The translations under genes and the position numbers were made by a program. 64,000 bases of DNA from the NCBI RefSeq assembly GCF_035712445.1, contig NZ_DASTAT010000014.1, positions 38,954 to 102,953 on the forward strand. The letters are read 5' to 3'. The notes under the pieces are model-generated. The model ran no database searches. It worked only from the letters and a program-made list of their open reading frames with translations, and was not told where the DNA came from. How positions within the stretch are numbered: the stretch's first letter is position 1; each line of letters opens with the position of its first letter. The stretch comes from Oligoflexus sp. GTDB taxonomy: Bacteria > Bdellovibrionota_B > Oligoflexia > Oligoflexales > Oligoflexaceae. Positions 35,959-44,108 of the stretch are shown in pieces.

Positions 35959-36960
35959 ATGCGACAGCTGCTGATCGTACCCCTATTCGGTTGGGCACTC
36001 TTCTCATCTTCCTGTCAAAAAAGTGAAAGCAAGGGCGAGGACACTCCGCCCATCAACACGGTGGACTCAAGCGTTCAAAATCCTGAAACGCCGTCCGAAC
36101 AAAATTCGGGGGCTCGGCCATCTCCAGGCGGAGTCGTGCCTGGACTGCCGCCAGGACCAGGAAACCCTGAAAAACCCGCAGGACCGGCCGCCCCTCCTCC
36201 TCAGGAACCTGCTCCAACAGAAGGTGTGATCAGCCTCAGCATTCAGAGTGAAGGCGCCTTCCTGATCGGACACAAAAAAAAGCTGCGGGCCATCGCCCAG
36301 TATGATGCCGGAGTGCAGCGTGATGTCCCTGCCGTATGGACTCTTGTGACCAATGAGGCCGAGGCCACTTTGGACAGTGATGGTCATATCAAGGCCAAAA
36401 AGAAGGGCAAGGTGGGAGTCCGCGCTGCCTTTGGAGGACAGCTGGCCGAAGCTGAATTCACGAGCGAAGAGCCCATGCTGAAGCATAAAGAGGATCAGTT
36501 CTGGGTCTATCGACTGAATCGTGAAATGCTTTCTTTCAATAGTCCTTGGGACAAGGTCGCCGGGAATGGCATCGTGCGCTCATCCAAGGATATGCCGGAC
36601 TTCGCCAAAGACTGCCTGGATGAGGCCCGGCAGAATTTTTCCATCATTCAGAATCAAGCCTCGGTGAAAGAACGTTTCGGGGCCTTGATCGGTGGCGGCA
36701 CCACCGCGCAGCTGATCTTCCTGGTCAACGTCGTGCCGGTTGATGGACGCCGCAGTGATCTGAGGCGTCTCGATCGTGACGCCTACTTCTGGCATTGGAT
36801 GCGGGAAGATCAGCGGCCTTCCTTGACCATGAGCCGTTTTCAGCAGGGAAGCTGGGTGTGGGAAGTGATCGCCAGTCCCGGTGAATGCCTGCAGCCGGAT
36901 CCCAAGGAAATTCAGCGCTATCTCGATTATGTCGCCATGCGGCTTGTTCACGTGCAGTAA
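35959..36960 (+). CDS. lipoprotein with Big2-like domain
   Basis: The 333-residue product has a lipoprotein signal (MRQLLIVPLFGWALFSSSCQ, Cys19) with GGGAGG 5 bases upstream. Residues 25-90 are a disordered Pro/Gly/Glu linker. A beta-sandwich of the bacterial Ig-like group 2 type follows (LRAIAQYDAGVQRDVPAVWT, LDSDGHIKAKKKGKVGVRAA). The C-terminal 170 residues are a separate mixed domain ending in EIQRYLDYVAMRLVHVQ. It lies 12 bases upstream of the papain-like lipoprotein gene and is surely co-transcribed with it. Confidence 0.75.
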   Translation: MRQLLIVPLFGWALFSSSCQKSESKGEDTPPINTVDSSVQNPETPSEQNSGARPSPGGVVPGLPPGPGNPEKPAGPAAPPPQEPAPTEGVISLSIQSEGAFLIGHKKKLRAIAQYDAGVQRDVPAVWTLVTNEAEATLDSDGHIKAKKKGKVGVRAAFGGQLAEAEFTSEEPMLKHKEDQFWVYRLNREMLSFNSPWDKVAGNGIVRSSKDMPDFAKDCLDEARQNFSIIQNQASVKERFGALIGGGTTAQLIFLVNVVPVDGRRSDLRRLDRDAYFWHWMREDQRPSLTMSRFQQGSWVWEVIASPGECLQPDPKEIQRYLDYVAMRLVHVQ

Positions 36961-36972
36961 GGAGTGTCGTTC

Positions 36973-38124
36973 ATGAACAGACTTCTCAGGCTCTCCGCTT
37001 TGTCTTCGGCTCTTTTTGCCCTTGGCTGTCAACCGGATTCAGGGTCCGAGGTCAAGGTTACCAATGTGAATCATACGCCCGTCAAGCGTCAGGCCATCGG
37101 CAATTGCTGGCTCTATGCGCAGGCCACCTGGTTGGAATCGCTTCTGAAGAGCACCACGGGCCAGGATATCAATGTGTCTGAAACCTACTGGACATACTGG
37201 GACTTCTACGAAAAGCTCTTGGCTGGGGAACCGATCCCGGAAAAAGAACTCAATGCCGGCGGCACGTGGTTTCGCTCCAAATCCATTATCCAGAAATATG
37301 GCTGGGTGGAGGAAGGCCAGTTCATTGCCTCGGAAAATGATGCAGTCATGTCACCTGCTCAGGACTGTGCCGAAGCCTATCTCCTTCTGCAGGGAAAACC
37401 CGGCGGTACGCTCGCTGACATTAAAAAGCGCTCGCCCGAGCTGGTGCGTTCCGAACTCAATAAAGCCTTCAGCTGCTATGGCACTGTGAATTTCAATATG
37501 GATGAGACCTGGAACAATCGGCACAAGGCCGAAGACACCATCATTAAGGATGTGAAGACTGGTGATGAGAACACCCTTGCCGTCTGGCTCAACCGCTGGC
37601 AGGAAATCAGCAGTCCCGCCTACAACACCTGGGGCCCTTATGAAGGCAAAAAGCTGGGAACGGAATCCGAATTCAATGGCTTCAAGGTCATTGAGCAAAA
37701 AATCAAAAAGGCTTTGAATGATCACCAACCCATAATGATTTCCTTCTTTGTGAGTTTCAATGCGCCCAACGCCGACGGCTTTTTCAACCTGAATACGCTG
37801 GCGAAAGCCGGGAGCCTCGGGGATAACGGCGGCCATATGCTGGTGCTGCATGACTATACCGTGAAGGATATACCGGAAGAAGCCGGATTCACCTCGCTTG
37901 GTGAAGGGGACATGGATCCCCAGCTCAAAGAAGCGGCGCTGCAGGGAAATTTGGATTATCTGGTGGCAAAAAATTCCTGGGGTTTCGATCGCACGGATCG
38001 TCCCTGGCTCAAGGACGGATACAGTCGGATCACCTGGGATTATCTCAGGAGCCGATATTTTGAGGAAGAGACCGGACGCTTCCAGCCCTTCCTCCGCAGT
38101 GTGATTCTGCCGCCAGGTTACTGA
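36973..38124 (+). CDS. papain-like (C1-family) cysteine protease lipoprotein
   Basis: The 383-residue product has a lipoprotein signal (MNRLLRLSALSSALFALGCQ, Cys19). The complete C1 catalytic set is visible: oxyanion Gln40 and nucleophile Cys45 in KRQAIGNCWLYAQATWLES, His288 in NGGHMLVLHDY, and Asn334 in AKNSWGFD. The catalytic Gln is only about 20 residues after the lipidated Cys, so there is no propeptide. A mid-region insertion (about residues 80-230) is longer than in papain and recalls bleomycin-hydrolase-type proteins. AAGGAG lies 8 bases before the ATG. Together with the lipoprotein upstream it forms a two-gene surface module. Confidence 0.85.
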   Translation: MNRLLRLSALSSALFALGCQPDSGSEVKVTNVNHTPVKRQAIGNCWLYAQATWLESLLKSTTGQDINVSETYWTYWDFYEKLLAGEPIPEKELNAGGTWFRSKSIIQKYGWVEEGQFIASENDAVMSPAQDCAEAYLLLQGKPGGTLADIKKRSPELVRSELNKAFSCYGTVNFNMDETWNNRHKAEDTIIKDVKTGDENTLAVWLNRWQEISSPAYNTWGPYEGKKLGTESEFNGFKVIEQKIKKALNDHQPIMISFFVSFNAPNADGFFNLNTLAKAGSLGDNGGHMLVLHDYTVKDIPEEAGFTSLGEGDMDPQLKEAALQGNLDYLVAKNSWGFDRTDRPWLKDGYSRITWDYLRSRYFEEETGRFQPFLRSVILPPGY

Positions 38125-39174
38125 TCAATCGCGGCTGGGGATCGCGCTCAGGTCGAGCAGCATCGCGCCTCCTGCTGCGGCTATCGGTGTCCGCGTGGGT
38201 GGGAAGACTTCCACAGCCAGGCGATTCAGGGCCGCGCGATAAAACTTCGCTGACTTCAGCTGGGCCTCATCGCCTTCGCGCATCACGCGTGGAATTTCCG
38301 TGTGAATGGCTGGACCCGGCGTCACATGATTGATGGAACCACACTGCTTGGTCTGACCTGCGTTGAAGAAAACCGTATCCACCGGCTCGATCACGATGGT
38401 GATACCGGCAATGCCAGCCTTGGCCAGCTCTTCGCTGAAGATTTTCCGAACTTTCTCCGCTTCAGCGGCTGTAATGCGTTCGGTGGCAACTTCCAGACTC
38501 GCTTCCAGACCGACTTCGCTTTGACCATGAATTTCAAAATAAAGTGCAGGCTTCGGCGCGAGCCTATCCATATGCGCTTTGTAGGCGTCATACACCATTT
38601 TCGATGTGGCAAGGTTCGCAGGGTTCGTGCAGACATCATTGGTCAGGGTGCTGGGGCGATTCACGTTATGCTGAAGTCCCGAGGGCGCATTGCCGCGAAA
38701 GGAATGCGCAATCATCTGACTCCAGATCGGATAACCGGCGGGGATGGTTGCGGGAAAGATGCTGTGCGTGATCGCATCCGTACCGGCATCAAACCAGCCA
38801 TGAGGAGCGGCCAGAAGGTATTTGGCTTCCGGTCTTTGAACGGTGAGGAAAGATCCCTGCGCCACTCCATTGAGCGTGAGGTTCTCACAGGCCCATGGCT
38901 TTTGATAGGGATCCTTGCAGCCATAGGTATCGCCGGGAAATGGTTTCACCAAAGTCACGGCGGGAAGTTCAGGTATTTTTTCCGCGGGAGCGGCCGGGGT
39001 CTTGGGTTCCGTCTTGACGTCCGCATTATCCTTCGGTGCCTCGGCATCCGCGCTGGGACCCTGTGTCACGGACTGCTCCACCTTTTCAGAACGCTGGCTG
39101 ATCGTGGACTTTTCCGCGCAACTGACAAGACTCAGAACGATTCCCATGCCCAGCAGCAAGTTCTTGTGTTTCAT
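38125..39174 (-). CDS. lipoprotein with amidohydrolase-like domain
   Basis: The start at 39174 opens the lipoprotein signal MKHKNLLLGMGIVLSLVSCA (Cys19); the frame upstream is a read-through. A charged linker to about residue 70 precedes a 280-residue domain. It contains LAAPHGWFDAGTDAITHSIF, HNVNRPSTL, LYFEIHGQSE and AIHTEIPRVMREGDE. The order of PHG, NRP, ExHG and HTEIPR is like N-formylglutamate amidohydrolase or M14-type zinc enzymes, so a peptide or amide hydrolase is likely. The exact family is unproven. It converges with the papain-like gene. Confidence 0.6.
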   Translation of the reverse strand: MKHKNLLLGMGIVLSLVSCAEKSTISQRSEKVEQSVTQGPSADAEAPKDNADVKTEPKTPAAPAEKIPELPAVTLVKPFPGDTYGCKDPYQKPWACENLTLNGVAQGSFLTVQRPEAKYLLAAPHGWFDAGTDAITHSIFPATIPAGYPIWSQMIAHSFRGNAPSGLQHNVNRPSTLTNDVCTNPANLATSKMVYDAYKAHMDRLAPKPALYFEIHGQSEVGLEASLEVATERITAAEAEKVRKIFSEELAKAGIAGITIVIEPVDTVFFNAGQTKQCGSINHVTPGPAIHTEIPRVMREGDEAQLKSAKFYRAALNRLAVEVFPPTRTPIAAAGGAMLLDLSAIPSRD

Positions 39175-39348
39175 CGTGATACCCTTGAATTGTTTTAAGC
39201 CGTAGCTTGTGCGATGCATTTTGCAAAGCCTATACCTGGAAAAAACCAAGCAATTCAAATGGGTAAGGAGTGAAAGTCTGTCCAAGGCTTGAACAAGGGC
39301 AGAAGGATCGGGAAAACCTTGGACAGGCTTCCCCGGATCCACATCCTA

Positions 39349-40545
39349 TCAATTCAGGCGTCGTGCAAGGTCCTTGAAGCGGGCCGACCACGCTTTCTCG
39401 TTATGCACGGCTCCCGGTATCACAGAAGCCTCATTCTGCTCTGAAGTAAAGCCCTGGTTTCTTAAGGCCTCTGAAACGGCCTTCATGTTGGCGATCAGAG
39501 TCTCGGGTTTGATGTCGCGAATGACTTCAGCGTCTCCGATGTCCTGATAGACAGAAAAAAGCGGAGCCGGGTTCAAGGAACGAATCCACTGCGGCATGCG
39601 CAGAGGATTGTGCAGCTGGTTTTGATAGCTTGGAGACAGAGCGAAAACGCGGGAAAAAGTTTCAGGATAAGTGAGACCCATGGCCAGGGCCATCTGTCCA
39701 CCCATCGAGCTTCCCATGATCGCAGTTTGCTCGCGTTCCGGGCGTGTACGGAAGCGTTGATCCACAAAGGGCTTCAGTTCTTTCACGATGGCTTCGTTCA
39801 GGCTTTGGCCCAACGCAGATCCATCGGCGCAGTAAGGATGCGGATCGTCCGGGAAGACATTATACTCGCAGCCCCTGCGGTTCGAATTATCAACGGCCAC
39901 CACGATCAGCCCGGGATGATTCTCTTCATAATAAAGTTCCTCAAGACTTTCATCGACTGTCCATTCCTGACCAAAGGCCGTGCTGCGACGATCGAAAAGA
40001 TTCTGCGCATCGTACATGTAAAGGACGGAATATTTTTTATCCGAACGTGCATAATCCGGCGGCAGATAGATCCAGATCCTGCGCGTTCCCCAACCCTTTA
40101 GGGAAAAATCCAGCACCTCCACGCGTCCACTGCGCGTGCTGCCGGGCACTCCCTGGCTATCGGCCCAGCTGCCGACATGAAGGGCCTTGGTTCCCGATTC
40201 GCCCTTCAGCACGACTTCCCGATTGCGGATATCGCGCCCGTCCTCGTCACGCTCCACCGTCGCCCACGATCCACGGGTGATTTTAAAGGCCACGGGACCG
40301 GATACGGAAAGAGTCAGGGTCAGGACGCCATCCGCATCTTTTTGAAAGACGGCGTTGGGATCCGCGGGATTCCACTGATTGAAAGTTCCTGCGGCATGGA
40401 TGCGATCGTGGAGCGGGGTGTTATCCGGGATGCGAGAGAGCTTCAGGGTCAGAGTTTGTGCGGCGTCCAGACGATCCGGGATGCCGAGGGCGAGGGCAGC
40501 AAGTATCAGTATGCAAAGACGAAGGGTGGATGGACCAGGCTTCAT
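39349..40545 (-). CDS. secreted esterase D-type alpha/beta hydrolase
   Basis: The start at 40545 has AGGAGG 5 bases upstream and gives a signal peptide ending DRLDA. The 398-residue protein has an N-terminal E-set (CBM48-like) domain with HAAGTFNQWNPADPNAVFQK, then a PF00756-type esterase with TRRIWIYLPPDYARSDKKY, YDAQNLFD, nucleophile MGSSMGGQMAL and a C-terminal His in GAVHNEKAW. The family includes Fes-like and feruloyl or glucan esterases. The likely substrate is an ester outside the cytoplasm. Confidence 0.85.
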   Translation of the reverse strand: MKPGPSTLRLCILILAALALGIPDRLDAAQTLTLKLSRIPDNTPLHDRIHAAGTFNQWNPADPNAVFQKDADGVLTLTLSVSGPVAFKITRGSWATVERDEDGRDIRNREVVLKGESGTKALHVGSWADSQGVPGSTRSGRVEVLDFSLKGWGTRRIWIYLPPDYARSDKKYSVLYMYDAQNLFDRRSTAFGQEWTVDESLEELYYEENHPGLIVVAVDNSNRRGCEYNVFPDDPHPYCADGSALGQSLNEAIVKELKPFVDQRFRTRPEREQTAIMGSSMGGQMALAMGLTYPETFSRVFALSPSYQNQLHNPLRMPQWIRSLNPAPLFSVYQDIGDAEVIRDIKPETLIANMKAVSEALRNQGFTSEQNEASVIPGAVHNEKAWSARFKDLARRLN

Positions 40546-40638
40546 ACGACCTCCTTTTTTTCCGAGGTCCACTTTACGATCTGATGCCTGGATTGCATCT
40601 CTTAATTATGACAGACCCACGCAGCGGTGGGCCTTGCA

Positions 40639-41289
40639 TCAGAAGTTGAAACCGAGACGCAGAGTCAGAAGCGTTCCCATCGTGGTGCGGCTGATGCGGT
40701 CAGCGGCGCGTTTGTATTCGGGGTCGTTCTCTTCACTGCGCGTGAGGCTGAGGCTGCGATCCAGGGTTGTTTCCGTCGCGCCGAATTCCGATTGAGTCAC
40801 GGTAAGAGGAGCAGCGAGGCCAATCCAGTCAACCGCCAGGTAAAGACCGTTGGAGAATGTCCAGCCATTACCGATCAAAACTTTGCCCTGCAGAGCCTGG
40901 CTTTTATAGTGGCCATCAAAAGTTGTCCCGTCGATATAATCCAGACCTTCGATCTTCATGTCCAGGGTTCGATAGCCGGCTCCGGCGCCTGCATAAAAGG
41001 AGTTCGAGAAGAAATAGCGGAGGGTCACCGAGGTTTCCGAAAGGCCGAAGTCCGCGCGGGAAATATAGGGGACGACGGTGGTATTGACTTCGCTCGCAAT
41101 ATCCGTGCGGCCCTGGACATAAGCGTAGTTCAATTGCAGATCCGGAGCCACCGGCATCACGAACTCAAGGCCGCTTACCGGAACGCCGCCGTGCACGCTG
41201 AGCTGTGTACCAAGCCCGAAACGCTGCGCATCCTGAGCCATGGCAGCCGACGAAAGAGCGATAAGCGAGACAAGAAGGGTACGAAACAT
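40639..41289 (-). CDS. outer-membrane barrel-like protein
   Basis: A 216-residue protein with a signal peptide (MFRTLLVSLIALSSAAMAQ). The mature part alternates short strands (LQLNYAYVQGRTDIA, TSVTLRYFFSNSFYAGAGAG, GWTFSNGLYLAVDWIG) and ends with TMGTLLTLRLGFNF, a typical terminal Phe barrel signal. Eight strands are likely. AGGACA lies upstream of the ATG. It is divergent from the GH1-like gene. No named family. Confidence 0.72.
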   Translation of the reverse strand: MFRTLLVSLIALSSAAMAQDAQRFGLGTQLSVHGGVPVSGLEFVMPVAPDLQLNYAYVQGRTDIASEVNTTVVPYISRADFGLSETSVTLRYFFSNSFYAGAGAGYRTLDMKIEGLDYIDGTTFDGHYKSQALQGKVLIGNGWTFSNGLYLAVDWIGLAAPLTVTQSEFGATETTLDRSLSLTRSEENDPEYKRAADRISRTTMGTLLTLRLGFNF

Positions 41290-41443
41290 GGGAGTGTCCT
41301 TTGCGAGAGTGATCGAGCGCTCCTATGACTCAATGGCCTTAACATTATTGCAGGGTCGTCCGCGCAAGGCGGGTTCAGCGCTGCGTGGACGCAATAGGGC
41401 TCAGTATTTGCAAGGGAAATTGGTATGAAGAAGGAGGTTGGAT

Positions 41444-42757
41444 GTGACTCGTCATCATTCTTTTATGTTCGCGACTGGAATAGAAAACAGCAACCCGACG
41501 ATAGGGGACCAGAGAATCCGCATAGATCAGATGGAAAAGTGCGGACACTATAAGAACTGGAAGCTGGATTTTGACCTGGTGGAGGATCTGGGCGTGACAT
41601 GCCTGCGTTATGGCCCTCCCATCCATCGAACATGGCTGGGTGATGGGCGTTACGACTGGGAGTTTGCCGACATCGTCTACGCGGATCTGAAACGACGCAA
41701 TATTGTGGTGATCACTGACCTTTGCCACTTTGGACTACCATCATGGCTAGGTGATTTTCAGAACCCGGAATTTCCTCAGCTTTTTGCTCGTTATGCGAAG
41801 GCCTTTGCTGAACGCTATCCCTGGGTGCAGCTCTATACACCCATCAATGAGATGTACATATGCGCCACTTTCTCGGCCTACAATGGCTGGTGGAATGAGC
41901 GCGGGACAACGGACTTCACCTTTGTCACCGCATTGAAGCATATCGTGAAGGCCAATGTTCTGGCCATGCATGCACTTCTCGAAGTGCGCCCTGATGCGAT
42001 TTTCATTCAGAGCGAATCGTCGGAATACTATCACGCGGAAAGTCCGATGGCGATCAAGCATGCCGAAAGCATGAACGCCAAACGCTTTTTGAGTCTGGAC
42101 CTGAACTATGGGCGGCGGGTGGATTCGGAGATGTACGAGTATCTCTTCGACAATGGCATGAGCAAGGAAGAATATCACTTCTTCCTGGATAATCACCTGA
42201 AGCAGCATTGTATCATGGGCAATGACTACTATATGACCAATGAACACCGGGTTCGTGACGATGGATCGGTTGTGCCTGCTGGTGAAGTCTTCGGTTATGA
42301 CGAGATCACCGAGCAATACTACGAGCGCTATCTGCTTCCCGTCATGCATACGGAAACCAATCTCCAACAGGGTCCTTTGGGAACTGAAGCGGTCGACTGG
42401 CTCTGGAAGCAATGGGCGAACGTGCTTCAGATTCGCAACAAGGGAACACCGATCGTGGGCTTCACCTGGTATTCGCTGACCGACCAGGTTGATTGGGATA
42501 CCGCGCTGCGGGAGGAGAATAATCGGGTGAATCCGCTCGGGCTTTATGATTTGAATCGAAAGGTTCGGCCCGTGGGCCAGGCTTATAAAAAATTGATCGA
42601 GGACTGGCGCAAGGTTTTGCCGACACAGAGTGTATGTCTCGTGGTGCCCGTAATTCCGCCCCAGGTTTATAGCGGCACCTGGGTTGTGCAGTATCTGCAG
42701 CGCAATGTTGCGGATCAGCCTGATATTACGAGCAGTCCTGCGAACACCAATTATTAG
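41444..42757 (+). CDS. glycoside hydrolase family 1-like protein
   Basis: The GTG at 41444 is 6 bases after AGGAGG; an in-frame TTG two codons earlier is less well placed. The 437-residue TIM-barrel has the GH1 pattern: LRYGPPIHRTWLGDGRYDWE, the acid/base region QLYTPINEMYICA (Glu about 135), FGLPSWLGDFQNPEF and the nucleophile region PVMHTETNLQQG (Glu about 303). It has no signal peptide, so it is cytoplasmic. HTET replaces ITEN of typical beta-glucosidases. Similar proteins are found beside GT genes as putative beta-glycosidases, and the substrate is unknown. Confidence 0.78.
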   Translation: MTRHHSFMFATGIENSNPTIGDQRIRIDQMEKCGHYKNWKLDFDLVEDLGVTCLRYGPPIHRTWLGDGRYDWEFADIVYADLKRRNIVVITDLCHFGLPSWLGDFQNPEFPQLFARYAKAFAERYPWVQLYTPINEMYICATFSAYNGWWNERGTTDFTFVTALKHIVKANVLAMHALLEVRPDAIFIQSESSEYYHAESPMAIKHAESMNAKRFLSLDLNYGRRVDSEMYEYLFDNGMSKEEYHFFLDNHLKQHCIMGNDYYMTNEHRVRDDGSVVPAGEVFGYDEITEQYYERYLLPVMHTETNLQQGPLGTEAVDWLWKQWANVLQIRNKGTPIVGFTWYSLTDQVDWDTALREENNRVNPLGLYDLNRKVRPVGQAYKKLIEDWRKVLPTQSVCLVVPVIPPQVYSGTWVVQYLQRNVADQPDITSSPANTNY

Positions 42758-42788
42758 GTTGGGGTTCAAAGGCTGTCAAATAGGCTAT

Positions 42789-42804
42789 TGGCACGCTTAT
42801 TGAA
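42789..42804 (+). promoter_or_regulatory. candidate sigma-54 promoter
   Basis: TGGCAC at 42789-42794, five bases, then TTGAA at 42800-42804. The spacing fits the sigma-54 -24/-12 layout (TGGCAC-N5-TTGCW), with one mismatch at the second base of the -12 GC. It lies about 70 bases before the small gene at 42875, and the intervening stretch repeats GACGT several times. This is suggestive only. Confidence 0.35.
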
Positions 42805-42874
42805 ATACAGCCCCCAGACGTGATGGACGTCGTCCGGTGGTCGACGTCACTCTTTAGAGAACAGGACAAGCACA

Positions 42875-43078
42875 ATGAACCTTCAAAATAAGATCATCAA
42901 GAAAATATCGCCCCCGCTCTTCATCGCTCCTCTGTTTGATAGTCGTATGCTGAATGAATTTGAAAATCAGCACTCTTCTTATGAAGAGGAAACCCGCGCT
43001 GTGGATACGATCATCAGTCAGTATCTCGCCAGCCGGATCGTTGATTTCCAAAGGAATGACGAAGCGATTACCGTTTAG
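42875..43078 (+). CDS. small protein, unknown function
   Basis: A 67-residue open frame with AGGA about 9 bases before the ATG. The sequence is well mixed (MNLQNKIIKKISPPLFIAPL, then FENQHSSYEEETRAVDTII), mostly helical, without signal peptide or membrane segment. The candidate sigma-54 site upstream and the absence of any opposing frame of equal quality support it as a real gene. No family recognised. Confidence 0.5.
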   Translation: MNLQNKIIKKISPPLFIAPLFDSRMLNEFENQHSSYEEETRAVDTIISQYLASRIVDFQRNDEAITV

Positions 43079-43176
43079 CTGCCGTTTGCCTCGGCCTTCG
43101 CCAACCCCTGGTGGTTGAGAAGAGGGCCGAACACCTCATCCTCCGTCCAAGCCCGACGCGCGAGCAAGGAGTGGAC

Positions 43177-44103
43177 ATGAATCAAAATCCTGGATCATCG
43201 GTGACCCTACACTGGTCGGATTGGAAGACCATCCTGAAAAAAGTGAAGAGCGAAGTCGAGAACGACCGCATCGGGCTCATTGCAGCTGCCGTTGCGTATT
43301 ACGCACTTTTTTCGATCTTTCCGCTTCTGATCGCGACCGTATCCATTTACGGGATATTTGCTGATCCCCTTGATGTCGCAAAGCAGATTCAAACCATGGC
43401 TCAGTTCGTTCCGCGCGATGCCCTGCGGGTTATTGATCACGAGCTGATGTCCATCGTCCAGAATTCGTCGGGCAAACTCGGCTTCAGTGCAGCGGTGAGT
43501 ATTCTGATCACCCTCTGGACAGCTTCCAAAGGCACCAAGGTTCTGATGGAAGCCATGAACATTGCGTATGGGGAGAAGGAGAAGCGCGGCTTTTTCCGCT
43601 TCAACTCCACAGCGCTGGTCCTGACGCTCGGAGCGGTTATCACCACAGTGCTGGCCGTCGGCTCCATTGCGGTGCTGCCGCCTCTTATGGATCTGATCGG
43701 CTTTGGCGGCTTTGCCAGCACGCTGATAAGGGTGCTGCGCTGGCCCGTGCTGCTGCTTCTTTTCATGTCGGGTCTTGCCATACTCTATCGCTTTGGTCCG
43801 TCGCGGCATCAGCTGCGCTGGCGTTGGATGACGATAGGGGGAGCTGTCACGACGTTTATGATACTGCTCGCGTCCGTGGGCTTTGCCTTCTATGTGGAAA
43901 AGTATGGCGCCTATAATAAGACCTACGGCAGCCTCGCGGGAGTTGTGGTGCTGCTGCTCTGGTTTTATCTGGTGTCCTATGCGGTCCTGCTCGGAGTGGA
44001 ATTCAACGCCGAGATCGAGCATGCGCTCGCGCGGGATCGTCCCGCGTCCCCGGATAAGAAACGTCCCGGACTGATCCCATCGCAGGATCATGTTCCGGGT
44101 TGA
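43177..44103 (+). CDS. YihY/BrkB-family inner membrane protein
   Basis: The start at 43177 has AGGAG 6 bases upstream. The 308-residue protein shows the YihY pattern: a cytoplasmic start, IGLIAAAVAYYALFSIFPLL, LGFSAAVSILITLWTASKGT, NIAYGEKEKRGFFR, LRWPVLLLLFMSGLAILYRF and AYNKTYGSLAGVVVLLLWFY. Six or seven helices. The family has unknown transport or membrane roles and was earlier misnamed RNase BN. It converges with the amine oxidase gene. Confidence 0.92.
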   Translation: MNQNPGSSVTLHWSDWKTILKKVKSEVENDRIGLIAAAVAYYALFSIFPLLIATVSIYGIFADPLDVAKQIQTMAQFVPRDALRVIDHELMSIVQNSSGKLGFSAAVSILITLWTASKGTKVLMEAMNIAYGEKEKRGFFRFNSTALVLTLGAVITTVLAVGSIAVLPPLMDLIGFGGFASTLIRVLRWPVLLLLFMSGLAILYRFGPSRHQLRWRWMTIGGAVTTFMILLASVGFAFYVEKYGAYNKTYGSLAGVVVLLLWFYLVSYAVLLGVEFNAEIEHALARDRPASPDKKRPGLIPSQDHVPG

Positions 44104-44108
44104 GGCCT

